From Streptomyces zingiberis (GTDB lineage: Bacteria > Actinomycetota > Actinomycetes > Streptomycetales > Streptomycetaceae), in assembly GCF_012034935.1 (NCBI RefSeq), contig NZ_JAATEN010000010.1, forward strand, positions 1 to 64,000: a stretch of DNA of 64,000 bases, given 5' to 3'. Positions within the stretch are counted from its first letter, which is position 1. Every line of letters begins with the position of its first letter. Below, one piece after another: positions 54,653 through 62,793 of the stretch. Position numbers and translations under genes: made by a program. Below the pieces are notes generated by a model that did no database searches, was not told where the DNA came from, and was given only the letters and a program-made list of their open reading frames with translations.

Positions 54653-54796
54653 GCGATCTCCTCCTCGCCGGGTCCAACGCCCGGGAGAGCGCTTACGTTC
54701 CCTACCACTGTGCCAGCTTCCGCGCGATCCGGCGCGACCGGAGAGCGAATCCCGCCCGCCGCCGCGCCACCTATGCCGGGATTGTTCCCGCCGGCG

Positions 54797-54827
54797 CCGC
54801 GAATCGGCGTTCGCGGACCGGTCCGCG
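54797..54827. repeat. Overlapping palindromes upstream of ftsE
   Basis: CCGCGAA (54797-54803) with TTCGCGG (54810-54816), overlapping the perfect 16-bp palindrome CGCGGACCGGTCCGCG (54812-54827), 110 bp before the ftsE start. They could form alternative hairpins or an operator. Confidence 0.5.
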
Positions 54828-54936
54828 TCTGCACGACTCCTCCGGCTTCGCGTATGGTCACGCTCACCGGGCGGGCGCCGCCACCGGACAGACACGGCGT
54901 TCCGCGTCCCCTCTACAGGCCGACCGTGGTGCACCC

Positions 54937-55626
54937 GTGATCCGATTCGACAACGTATCCAAGTCCTACCCGAAGCAGACGAGGCCCGCGCTGCGCGACG
55001 TGTCGCTGGAGGTCGAGAAGGGCGAGTTCGTCTTCCTCGTCGGCTCCTCCGGCTCGGGCAAGTCCACCTTCCTGCGGCTGCTCCTCCGTGAGGAGCGCGC
55101 CAGCCAGGGATCGGTGCACGTCCTCGGCAAGGACCTCGCGCGGCTCTCCAACTGGAAGGTGCCGCAGATGCGCCGCCAGCTGGGCACCGTCTTCCAGGAC
55201 TTCCGGCTCCTCCCCAACAAGACGGTGGGGGAGAACGTGGCCTTCGCCCTGGAAGTCATCGGCAAGCCGCGCGCGCAGATCCGCAAGACCGTCCCCGAGG
55301 TGCTCGAACTCGTCGGCCTCGGCGGCAAGGAGGAGCGGCGGCCCGGGGAGCTCTCCGGCGGTGAGCAGCAGCGGGTGGCCATCGCCCGGGCGTTCGTCAA
55401 CCGGCCGATGCTGCTGATCGCGGACGAGCCCACCGGCAACCTCGACCCGCAGACCTCGGTCGGCATCATGAAGCTGCTCGACCGGATCAACCGGACCGGT
55501 ACCACCGTGGTGATGGCGACCCACGACCAGCAGATCGTCGACCAGATGCGCAAGCGCGTCATCGAGTTGGAGCGCGGCCGCCTCGTGCGCGACCAGTCGC
55601 GCGGTGTCTACGGCTACGCGCACTGA
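54937..55626 (+). CDS. ftsE: Cell division ATP-binding protein FtsE
   Basis: 229 residues from GTG 54937 (MIRFDNVSKSYPKQTRPALR). Walker A is GSSGSGKST (36-44), the Q-loop lies in VFQDFRLLPNKT, the signature is LSGGEQQRVAIARA, Walker B is LLIADEPTGNLDP, and the H-loop is MATHDQQIVD. It forms the FtsEX complex that gates peptidoglycan hydrolases at the septum or, in filamentous actinobacteria, during sporulation division. ftsX follows after 117 bp, a gap that contains a strong stem-loop. Confidence 0.96.
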   Translation: MIRFDNVSKSYPKQTRPALRDVSLEVEKGEFVFLVGSSGSGKSTFLRLLLREERASQGSVHVLGKDLARLSNWKVPQMRRQLGTVFQDFRLLPNKTVGENVAFALEVIGKPRAQIRKTVPEVLELVGLGGKEERRPGELSGGEQQRVAIARAFVNRPMLLIADEPTGNLDPQTSVGIMKLLDRINRTGTTVVMATHDQQIVDQMRKRVIELERGRLVRDQSRGVYGYAH

Positions 55627-55642
55627 GTGAGACGCGGGGCCC

Positions 55643-55670
55643 GGGCCACCGGCCGTCGCGCCGGTGGCCC
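55643..55670 (+). repeat. 10-bp perfect stem-loop between ftsE and ftsX
   Basis: GGGCCACCGG (55643-55652) pairs with CCGGTGGCCC (55661-55670), 8-base loop, 16 bases after the ftsE stop. It could weaken readthrough or stabilise the ftsE message. Confidence 0.65.
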
Positions 55671-55743
55671 CGTCCCGCCGTCGACACCTCAGTGACACCC
55701 CGGTGACTCCACCGCAGCCACGGGCCCACCCGGAAAGGACATC

Positions 55744-56655
55744 ATGCGCGCCCAGTTCGTCCTGTCGGAGATCAGCGTCGGTCTCCGCCGCAACCTCACG
55801 ATGACCTTCGCGGTCATCGTCTCCGTCGCCCTCTCGCTCGCCCTGTTCGGCGGGTCCCTGCTCATGCGGGACCAGGTCGACACCATGAAGGGCTTCTGGT
55901 ACGACAAGGTCAACGTCTCGATCTTCCTCTGCAACAAGAACGACGCGCAGAGCGACCCCAACTGCACCAAGGGCGCCGTCACCGCGGACCAGAAGAAGGA
56001 GATCGAGGCCGAGCTGGGCCGGATGCCGGTGGTCGACACCGTCCACCACGAGTCCAGCGACGAGGCGTACAAGCACTACAAGGAGCAGTTCGGCGACTCC
56101 CCGCTGGCCTCCTCCCTCACCCCGGACCAGATGCAGGAGTCGTTCCGGGTCAAGCTCAAGGACCCGGAGAAGTACCAGGTCATCAAGAGCGCCTTCTCCG
56201 CCCGGCCCGGGGTGCAGGCGGTGGAGGACCAACGGGACGTCCTGGACAACCTCTTCAACCTGCTCAACGGCATGAACATCGCCGCGCTCTTCGTGATGGG
56301 GCTGATGCTGATCGTGGCGCTGATGCTGATCGTCAACACCGTCCGGGTGTCGGCGTTCAGCCGCCGCCGCGAGACCGGCATCATGCGGCTGGTCGGCGCG
56401 TCCAGCTTCTACATCCAGATGCCCTTCATCATGGAGGCCGCGATCGCCGGCCTGATCGGCGCCGTGATGGCCTGCTTCCTGCTGGTGTTCGGGAAGTTCT
56501 TCCTCGTCAACAACTGGCTGGCGGAACGCATCGACCTGATCAACTTCATCGGCTGGGACGTCGTGCTGGCCAAGCTGCCGCTGGTGCTCGCCATCGGTCT
56601 GCTCATGCCGGCCGTGGCCGCTTTCTTCGCGCTCCGCAAGTACCTCAAGGTGTGA
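55744..56655 (+). CDS. ftsX: Cell division membrane protein FtsX
   Basis: 303 residues, four membrane helices. One lies near 20-40 (TMTFAVIVSVALSLALFGGS), then an extracellular domain of about 125 residues with a Cys pair spaced 11 residues apart (FLCNKNDAQSDPNC) that may form a disulfide, and three helices at the C-terminus within the FtsX/MacB permease domain (RRRETGIMRLVGASSFYIQM). It transmits FtsE ATP hydrolysis to extracytoplasmic hydrolase partners. AAAGGA lies before ATG 55744. Confidence 0.96.
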   Translation: MRAQFVLSEISVGLRRNLTMTFAVIVSVALSLALFGGSLLMRDQVDTMKGFWYDKVNVSIFLCNKNDAQSDPNCTKGAVTADQKKEIEAELGRMPVVDTVHHESSDEAYKHYKEQFGDSPLASSLTPDQMQESFRVKLKDPEKYQVIKSAFSARPGVQAVEDQRDVLDNLFNLLNGMNIAALFVMGLMLIVALMLIVNTVRVSAFSRRRETGIMRLVGASSFYIQMPFIMEAAIAGLIGAVMACFLLVFGKFFLVNNWLAERIDLINFIGWDVVLAKLPLVLAIGLLMPAVAAFFALRKYLKV

Positions 56656-56710
56656 TGTACGTCCAAGGAGTGGTCCGGCCAACTCGCCGTACGGCGCCGA
56701 GGCGTCGCCT

Positions 56711-56716
56711 AGACTC
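56711..56716 (+). promoter_or_regulatory. TAGACT -10 box for the S41 peptidase
   Basis: TAGACT ends 6 bases before ATG 56723, a leaderless-promoter spacing. No Shine-Dalgarno sequence is seen. Confidence 0.45.
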
Positions 56717-56722
56717 ACCGCC

Positions 56723-57904
56723 ATGTCCGGCTCGTCGATGTTCGTCCCGCCCCGCCGTACGCGCCGCGGGGTGGCGCTGACATTGGTCCTCGGCACCGTC
56801 CTGGCCGCCGGTGGTGTCTCGGGCGCCTTCCGTGACGAGGGCGGGGCGCCCGCCCGCGCGGACGGCGCCGCGGGCCCGGCGTCCGGACCGGCCGCCGAGA
56901 CCGCCGCCGTCGCGGCCGCCGCCGCCGAGGCGATGGCCGCGGGCAAGTCCGGGGCCGAGGCCGCGGAGGAGGTCGTCAGCCGCAGCGGCGACCGCTGGGC
57001 CGCGGTCTACACCGCCGGGGAGTACGAGGGCCTGCGGCAGCGGCTGGACGGCTGGTACGTCGGCGTCGGCATCTGGGTCCGGCGGGACGGCGAGGAGCGG
57101 ATCGAGGTGGCCCGGGCCGTCCCCGGCAGCCCCGCCGACCACGCCGGGGTCCGCCCCGGGGACCGGCTGCGCACCATCGACGGCGTCCGGGCCGGCGGCC
57201 GGCCCGTCACCGAGGTCGTCTCCCGGCTCCGCGGCGACGCGGCGAACGCCCGGGAGGGCTCCGCCGTCGAACTCGGCCTCCAGCGGGACGGCCACCGCTG
57301 GACGGAGACGCTGCGCCGCACCCGGCTCGCCGCCGAGTCCGTCACCACCCGCCGCCAGCCGGACGGCACCACGCTGATCGAGGTGGGCTCCTTCACCAAG
57401 GGCTCCGGTGAGCAGGTGGCACGCGCGGTGCGCGGGGCCCGCGGCGGCCCGGGCGTCCTGCTGGACCTGCGGGGCAACGGCGGCGGGCTGGTCGGCGAGG
57501 CGGTGACCGCCGCCTCCGCGTTCCTCGACGGCGGGCTGGTCGCCACCTATGACATGCGCGGGGAGCAGCGGGCCCTGCACGCCTCGGAGACGGGCGGTCA
57601 CAGCAGGCTGCCGCTGGTCGTCCTGGTCGACGGCGGCACGATGAGCGCCGCCGAACTGCTGGCCGGCGCGTTGCAGGACCGGGGCCGGGCGGTGGTCGTC
57701 GGGACGCGCACCTTCGGCAAGGGCTCCGTGCAGATGCCCGAGGAACTCCCGGACGGCTCGGTGGCCGAGCTGACCGTCGGGCACTACCGCACGCCGTCGG
57801 GGCGGTCCGTGGACGGCGAGGGCATCACCCCCGACCTGGTGGTCCGCGAACGGGCGGAGGCCCGGGCCCGCACGGTAATGGCCGGGCTCGCACGCGGCTC
57901 CTAG
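56723..57904 (+). CDS. S41-family C-terminal processing peptidase
   Basis: 393 residues. An N-terminal membrane anchor or signal (VALTLVLGTVLAAGGVSGAF), Ala-rich helix, PDZ domain at about 115-195 (GVRPGDRLRTIDGVRAGGRP) and the S41 protease core follow. The Ser308 (GGTMSAAELLAG) and Lys333 (GTRTFGKGSVQ) dyad is intact. It acts outside the membrane, trimming or degrading envelope proteins. The conserved neighbourhood ftsEX - S41 - smpB suggests a link to septal wall remodelling, which is inferred. Confidence 0.93.
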   Translation: MSGSSMFVPPRRTRRGVALTLVLGTVLAAGGVSGAFRDEGGAPARADGAAGPASGPAAETAAVAAAAAEAMAAGKSGAEAAEEVVSRSGDRWAAVYTAGEYEGLRQRLDGWYVGVGIWVRRDGEERIEVARAVPGSPADHAGVRPGDRLRTIDGVRAGGRPVTEVVSRLRGDAANAREGSAVELGLQRDGHRWTETLRRTRLAAESVTTRRQPDGTTLIEVGSFTKGSGEQVARAVRGARGGPGVLLDLRGNGGGLVGEAVTAASAFLDGGLVATYDMRGEQRALHASETGGHSRLPLVVLVDGGTMSAAELLAGALQDRGRAVVVGTRTFGKGSVQMPEELPDGSVAELTVGHYRTPSGRSVDGEGITPDLVVRERAEARARTVMAGLARGS

Positions 57905-57922
57905 TGCGACAATGACCGCGCT

Positions 57923-58429
57923 ATGGCGAAAACCAAGAAGGCTCAAGCGAAGGCCAAGGAGTCGGGCCGCAAGCTGATCGCGCAGAACAAGAAGGCGCGC
58001 CACGACTACACCATCCTGGACACCTACGAGAGCGGCCTGGTGCTGACCGGCACCGAGGTGAAGTCGCTCCGGCAGGGACGCGCGTCCCTCGTGGACGGGT
58101 TCGTCCAGCTCGACGGCGGCGAGGCCTGGCTGCACAACGTGCACATCCCCGAGTACGCCCAGGGCACGTGGACCAACCACTCCGCTCGGCGGAAGCGGAA
58201 ACTGCTGCTCCATCGCTCCGAGATCGACAAGCTCGACCGCGCGGCCCAGGAGACCGGCCACACCGTCGTGCCGCTCCAGCTCTACTTCAAGGAGGGCCGG
58301 GCCAAGGTCGAGATCGCCCTGGCCAAGGGCAAGAAGGAGTACGACAAGCGGCAGACCCTGCGGGAGAAGCAGGACCGGCGCGAGGCGGAACGGGTCATCT
58401 CGGCCGTCCGCCGCCGCGCCCGGTCCTGA
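57923..58429 (+). CDS. smpB: SsrA-binding protein SmpB
   Basis: 168 residues. The family core reads KKARHDYTILDTYESGLVLT and GTEVKSLRQGRASLVDGFVQ, with a basic C-terminal tail that folds in the ribosomal A site. A Lys-rich N-terminal extension is typical of actinobacteria. It binds tmRNA to rescue stalled ribosomes. The tmRNA gene itself lies 373 bp downstream on the same strand. Confidence 0.97.
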   Translation: MAKTKKAQAKAKESGRKLIAQNKKARHDYTILDTYESGLVLTGTEVKSLRQGRASLVDGFVQLDGGEAWLHNVHIPEYAQGTWTNHSARRKRKLLLHRSEIDKLDRAAQETGHTVVPLQLYFKEGRAKVEIALAKGKKEYDKRQTLREKQDRREAERVISAVRRRARS

Positions 58430-58802
58430 GTGCCCGGTCGCGGGGGTGAGCGGTCGGGCGGGCCCGTGGCCCGGAGCGGGCGGCCGGCACGGGGGATCCC
58501 TCCGCGTGACGGTGGGCGACAAAGCGTGGCCGGCGGTGGGCCGCTGCATCGGGCCGCCGCGTCGGGCGTCGGCCGGAGCCGGGGTGCCGCCGGAGCCGGT
58601 GGGGGAGGGCTGGTGCGTGGCCGGTGGTGCGGGGCCGGGCCAGGGCACGCGGGGTGAGGTGACGCGCGTCACCTGGTGCGGAGCCCCGGGAATGACCTGG
58701 CCGCCGGGGCGGTTGTCGATTACGATGGATCACGGCGCCACCGGGTGCCCACCGATCGGCGAGGGCCGGCCGGAGCACCGGGTGAGCTTGTCAAATCAAC
58801 AT
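58430..58802. other. Intergenic region smpB-ssrA (373 bp)
   Basis: No protein gene supported. A TACGAT -10-like hexamer at 58721-58726, in the only AT-richer patch, could start a precursor tmRNA about 75 bases longer at the 5' end, to be trimmed by RNase P. TTGTCG at 58713 is too close to be its -35. Confidence 0.45.
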
Positions 58803-59179
58803 GGGGATGATCGGTTTCGACAGCGGATGTCGAGGCAGGGGAAGCGAGCCGAGGAAGCGGCAATGATCTCGTAAACCACATGTCGCAAAAAAATAATCGC
58901 CGATACCAAGCGCGATTCCTTCGCCCTCGCTGCCTGATCTAACAGACAGCGACTCTGCGGAGTGTCAGCCCGGGCTCGATCCCGTCCCGGAACCTGGCAT
59001 CAGCTAGGGATCTAAACCACCGGCCCCGGCCACGGGGGTCGGTGGGAAATCAAACAGTGGCTGAGCCCGTCGGAGACTTGTTCGCGTGATCTCCGGGGCC
59101 GAGAAAATCGCAGCGAACTGCGCTCGGAGAAGCCCTGTTTCCGCACCGTTGGACGCGGGTTCGATTCCCGCCATCTCCA
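58803..59179 (+). ncRNA. ssrA: Transfer-messenger RNA (tmRNA)
   Basis: About 377 nt. The 5' acceptor strand GGGGATG (58803-58809) pairs with CATCTCC (59172-59178), discriminator A at 59179. The T-arm reads GGTTCGATTCCC near the 3' end. CCA is not fully encoded (CC then G), as usual in actinobacteria. The mRNA part (58899-58937) encodes ADTKRDSFALAA followed by TGA, the degradation tag ending in the usual LAA. The region between is consistent with pseudoknots. It works with SmpB to free stalled ribosomes and tag the truncated proteins. Confidence 0.95.
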
Positions 59180-59247
59180 CCGGCGCGATCCCGCCCCCTC
59201 CCCTCGGCGACGAGGGGGGAGGCGTGTCCGCGCGGTTCAGCCCCATG

Positions 59248-59281
59248 GAAGCGGCGCCCCCGGTCACGGAGGCGCCGCTTC
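59248..59281 (+). terminator. tmRNA terminator hairpin
   Basis: GAAGCGGCGCC (59248-59258) pairs with GGCGCCGCTTC (59271-59281), 12-base loop. A weaker 9-bp stem lies just before it at 59198-59219, so termination may occur at either. Confidence 0.8.
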
Positions 59282-59335
59282 GCCGTTCCCGGCCCCGGAG
59301 CCGTTCCCGAACCCGGGGCCGTTCCCGCGCCCGGA
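59282..59335. repeat. 18-bp tandem repeat, three copies
   Basis: The unit GCCGTTCCCG plus eight variable bases (GCCCCGGA, AACCCGGG, CGCCCGGA) follows the tmRNA terminator directly. Confidence 0.8.
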
Positions 59336-59465
59336 CCCCACCACGCTGTCCCGCCCGGGCCAATCACGGGCGGGCCTGAGCCGCCGATGCACCGGTATCC
59401 GTGACGTCTGTTGTCCGTGGCGTGCGGTGGGTCTCCCGTGGCCGGACCGAGGAGAAGTGGATCTC

Positions 59466-60503
59466 ATGGCAGCTTCCGACCAGCTGAACTCGCCACCCCT
59501 GGACGACTGGCGGCTGCCGGCGTGGGCCCTCGCCCGTATGGGTGCGGCTCTGGCCGAGGACACGCCATTCCAGGCGCGGGTGGTCTGCACGGACGACGAG
59601 GGCGCCCGCACCGTCGAGGTGGGCGGTTCCAGTGCGCGGCTCCGGGAGGCGGAGGGTGGCGATCCCCGGGTGGCCGCGCTGTTCGACCCGGCGTTGCTGA
59701 TCCGGGATTTCGCCACGGTTTCCGCACGCCACGGCAGCTCGATCGGACGCCCTTGTGTGGTGCTGGACGTCGTCCCCCACCCGGCGTGGGCGGACCCGGA
59801 AAGCCCGTGGTGCCCTCCCGGGGCCACGTCCGCACGCCTGGCGGTGGACACGGCCACCGGATTCGTCCTCGAAGCGGCGACCACGCGGGCCGGCGCGACG
59901 ATCTCCCGCGGCCGGGTCGAGCATCTGGCCGGCCCTGCGCCCGGGCCGGAAGGTGGGGGCCGGTTCGGCATCCGTGAAGGGTGCCCTTCGGGCCCGAACG
60001 AGGCCGGGGACGGCGCCTGGGCACTCGCCCGCATGGCCGCGACGTTGCTGGAACCGCTGGACGCGACAGCCCGGGTGACCGTCCACAGCGAAGCCCTGGG
60101 CCGCGTCGCCGATGACCCGGAGCCGGTTCCGGCACCCGGGGAACGGAGGTGGACCGTCACCGCCGAGCGACTCGGCGACGGCGAACGGACCGTCACCATG
60201 GGCGATGACCCCGACCCGCACGAGAGCCGCTTCGTGATCGCGCGCTTGGCGGAGATGCTGACGCCCGCGCGGATCGTCTCCCATCTGCGGCGGGTCACCG
60301 TCCCTCCCGGCAGCGACGGGACGACGGTGACCGCGACGGTACGGCCGATGCGGGCCTTCCCCATGAGCTGCTGGGCACCCGACGAGGACGTGGAGTGCCG
60401 CTTCACCGTCGACCCCGCCACCGGCGTCCTCATCGACGCCGTCGCGCGCCTGGGGGACCGCGAACTCGCACACTACGGAATCACGTCACTGAGCCGGAGA
60501 TGA
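59466..60503 (+). CDS. Unrecognised protein with internal tandem duplication
   Basis: 345 residues from ATG 59466 (GAGGAG 11 bases upstream; GTG 59457 is an alternative). No signal peptide, membrane helix or known catalytic motif. Two halves resemble each other: WALARMGAAL at residue 20 and WALARMAATL at 185; VDTATGFVLEA at 127 and VDPATGVLIDA at 315, each ending near the half terminus. The VD-x-ATG-x-L-x-A strand pattern is reminiscent of LolA/MucB-type beta sheets, but that is only an impression. It lies directly 3' of ssrA and has its own perfect terminator. Confidence 0.72.
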   Translation: MAASDQLNSPPLDDWRLPAWALARMGAALAEDTPFQARVVCTDDEGARTVEVGGSSARLREAEGGDPRVAALFDPALLIRDFATVSARHGSSIGRPCVVLDVVPHPAWADPESPWCPPGATSARLAVDTATGFVLEAATTRAGATISRGRVEHLAGPAPGPEGGGRFGIREGCPSGPNEAGDGAWALARMAATLLEPLDATARVTVHSEALGRVADDPEPVPAPGERRWTVTAERLGDGERTVTMGDDPDPHESRFVIARLAEMLTPARIVSHLRRVTVPPGSDGTTVTATVRPMRAFPMSCWAPDEDVECRFTVDPATGVLIDAVARLGDRELAHYGITSLSRR

Positions 60504-60510
60504 GGAAGCT

Positions 60511-60537
60511 CCCGCCGATCATCGTGATCGGCGGGAT
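60511..60537 (+). terminator. 12-bp perfect hairpin, 3-base loop
   Basis: TCCCGCCGATCA (60511-60522) pairs with TGATCGGCGGGA (60526-60537), 8 bases after the stop of the duplicated-domain gene. Confidence 0.85.
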
Positions 60538-60699
60538 CCTCGGTGTGCCGGTGCCGGTGCCGCCCCGTCGTGGCGGGAGCCGGATCAATCACCGGCCCGC
60601 CGCGCGGTGTCGTACCCGTGCCGGCGATTCCCCTTGGCCGGCCCGGGCCGGCCCCTGTCGGCCGCCCCGGCGTCTCCGTGTTTCCGTCCCCCGCGTGGT

Positions 60700-60731
60700 T
60701 CCGTGTGTCCGTGTCTCCGTGTGTCCCCGTG
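60700..60731. repeat. 8-bp imperfect tandem repeat
   Basis: TCCGTGTG, TCCGTGTC, TCCGTGTG, TCCCCGTG in succession in the gap between two convergent genes. Confidence 0.65.
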
Positions 60732-60779
60732 TTCGGGTGCGGTTGGTGCGGCGGTGGGGTGGGGAGTGCCGCGGGCCGG

Positions 60780-61118
60780 TCACTCGTCCTCGGGGGCCTT
60801 GCTGATGTTGCCGTCCTTGTCGAGGGTGTGGGTTCGCCAGTAGATGTCCCACTTGTCGTCCACCATCTTGGGCGTCTTGCCCTCGGGGTAGCGGACGTAC
60901 TCCTTCGGCGGCTCCTCGTCCTCGGAAACGCAGGCCCGCCCCGTGCCGCCGATACTGTGCACCGGGTATTCGCCGTCGCTGCAGATGGCGTCCCGCACCG
61001 AGCAGGCGCTCAGCGTCATGGCCGCCGCCACACCGGCCAGGGCGAGTACGGCGGGCCGCAGCGCTCGGCGGGGGCCGGAGCCGGGCGTCGGGCGGGGGGT
61101 GTCGGCGCGCTTGAACAT
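60780..61118 (-). CDS. SCO0607-family lipoprotein
   Basis: 112 residues. The basic N-terminus and lipobox TLSAC give lipidated Cys39. The mature part contains CSDGEYPVHSIGGTGRAC, which would give two further cysteines for a disulfide, then an acidic C-terminus (DKDGNISKAPEDE). It resembles small Streptomyces lipoproteins of the SCO0607 type. GGAGGAACC precedes ATG 61118. Function unknown; exposed at the outer membrane face. Confidence 0.8.
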   Translation of the reverse strand: MFKRADTPRPTPGSGPRRALRPAVLALAGVAAAMTLSACSVRDAICSDGEYPVHSIGGTGRACVSEDEEPPKEYVRYPEGKTPKMVDDKWDIYWRTHTLDKDGNISKAPEDE

Positions 61119-61329
61119 GGTGGTTCCTCCAGCTCTCGTCGGTGAGCACAGTCTCGGCCGACCCCGGCCCGCCCCACATGAGCGCTGCTACTCATCCGGC
61201 TCTGGGTGGTGCAGCCGCCGTCGCTGGGCGGTGCAGCCGCAGCCCGTTGCGGCAGGGGCAGGGGGCAGGCCGGACGTTCCGGTCCCGCCTCGCCCCGGCA
61301 GCCCCGTACCCATGGCCCGCTGAGGCCGC

Positions 61330-62793
61330 CTACTCGTCCCGGGCCGCGTGGGTCGAGCCGGAGCGGTACGCGGTGTACTGGTACGGGTTGTCCAGCACCT
61401 CCTGGCGGGGGAGTTCGGGGTGCATGCCGGCGGTCCAGGCGTCCTCGCCCAGGGACGAGCGCAGATGGTCGACGGTCGCCTCGGCGGTGCGCCGCAGGGC
61501 GGGCAGGTCGGCGTCCACCAGCCGGTGCGCGTGCTTCACCACCCGGCCGTCCACCAGCACCGTGTGCACATCTCCCCGCTGTGCCTGGAAGACCACCTGG
61601 CCGTAGGGGTTGAGCAGGGGGAAGGAGACGGGCGAGGCGTCGTTGCGGATCAGGACGAGATCGGCCTTCGCACCCGGAGCCACCCGCCCCAGGTCGTCCC
61701 GGCCCAGCGCCCGGGCGCCGCCGCGAGTCGCCCACTCGACCACTTCCTCGGCGCGCAGGCCGACATGGGTGACCGTCTCGCCCCGCTCGTGGGCCGCCAG
61801 ATGCTCGCGGGCCCGGTCGGCGCCGAGCGTGGTGCGCATGGCCGAGAAGAGGTCGCCGCTCCACCAGGCGCTGCTGTCCATGGAGAGCGACACCGGTATC
61901 CCGTGGCGGCGGAGCTGCCAGGTGGGCGGGTAGCCCTGGCCGGCGCTCTGCTCCGACTCGGTGGAGACCGAGGCCGACCCGCCCGTGGCGGCGATCCGCT
62001 GGTAGGAGTCGGCGCCGAGGCTCGCCGCGTGGACGTAGACGGTGCGGGGGGTCATGACGCCGTGCTCGTGCATCAGGCGTATCGCGTCGTCCCCCGTGGC
62101 GCCCCAGACGCCGGCGTGTGTGGTGACCGGCAGGTCCAGGTCGCGGGCCGCCTCGAAGGCCGCCTTCTCGGGGAAGTCCGGATCGCCGGTGACGTCGAAC
62201 GCGAGCTGGAAGTCGAGCAGGCCGCCCGCGCCCGTGCGGTGCCGTTCGAGGAAGGACCGCACCTCCGGGTCGGTGGCCCACTCCCACGGGGCGGCGTGGA
62301 TGTTGCCGTAGGCGAGGACGAACCGGCCGGGGACCGCCCGCAGGGCGTCGACCGCGGCCTCCGCGTGATCCGTGGTGCGCAGGCCGTGCGACCAGTCCAC
62401 CGTGGTGGTCACGCCGGCCTCCAGCGCCTCCCACGCGGAGAGCAGATTCCCCGCGTGGATGTCCTCCGGGCGGAAGGCCTTGCCGTGCTCCATGTAGTAC
62501 CAGACGAAGTACTGCGTCAGCGTCCAGTCGGCGCCGTAACCCCGCATCGCCGTCTGCCACATGTGACGGTGTGTGTCGATCATGCCGGGGAGGAGGATGC
62601 CGCCGCCCGCGTCGACCTCCCAGGCGTCCTCGGGGGCGCGCAGCGCCCGGCCCACCTCCGCCACGCGGTCACCGACCACCAGGACATCGGCCTCCGTGAG
62701 GACCGTTCTGGCGTCGTCCATGGTCAGCACCGTTCCGCCACGGAACACCACCGGCCGCCCGGGGGCAGGCACTTCGGCGTCGGGTCGGGTCAT
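61330..62793 (-). CDS. Amidohydrolase-family protein (TRZ/ATZ/guanine deaminase type)
   Basis: 487 residues from the second ATG at 62793, since ATG 62805 lies within its GGAGGAG ribosome site. The metal-binding HxH of the TIM barrel is MIDTHRHMWQ, further ligands include THAGVWG and VHAASLG, and the metal Asp is SMDSSAWW. The C-terminal composite beta domain holds LGRVAPGAKADLVLIRND. It is cytosolic, and hydrolytic deamination or dechlorination of a heterocycle is typical of the family; the substrate is unknown. Divergent from the esterase gene at the right edge. Confidence 0.88.
   Translation of the reverse strand: MTRPDAEVPAPGRPVVFRGGTVLTMDDARTVLTEADVLVVGDRVAEVGRALRAPEDAWEVDAGGGILLPGMIDTHRHMWQTAMRGYGADWTLTQYFVWYYMEHGKAFRPEDIHAGNLLSAWEALEAGVTTTVDWSHGLRTTDHAEAAVDALRAVPGRFVLAYGNIHAAPWEWATDPEVRSFLERHRTGAGGLLDFQLAFDVTGDPDFPEKAAFEAARDLDLPVTTHAGVWGATGDDAIRLMHEHGVMTPRTVYVHAASLGADSYQRIAATGGSASVSTESEQSAGQGYPPTWQLRRHGIPVSLSMDSSAWWSGDLFSAMRTTLGADRAREHLAAHERGETVTHVGLRAEEVVEWATRGGARALGRDDLGRVAPGAKADLVLIRNDASPVSFPLLNPYGQVVFQAQRGDVHTVLVDGRVVKHAHRLVDADLPALRRTAEATVDHLRSSLGEDAWTAGMHPELPRQEVLDNPYQYTAYRSGSTHAARDE

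Noticed and set aside
59150..59182. ssrA 3' end as attachment site of an integrated element
   Set aside because: I found no second copy of the ssrA 3' sequence downstream and no integrase gene in the window.
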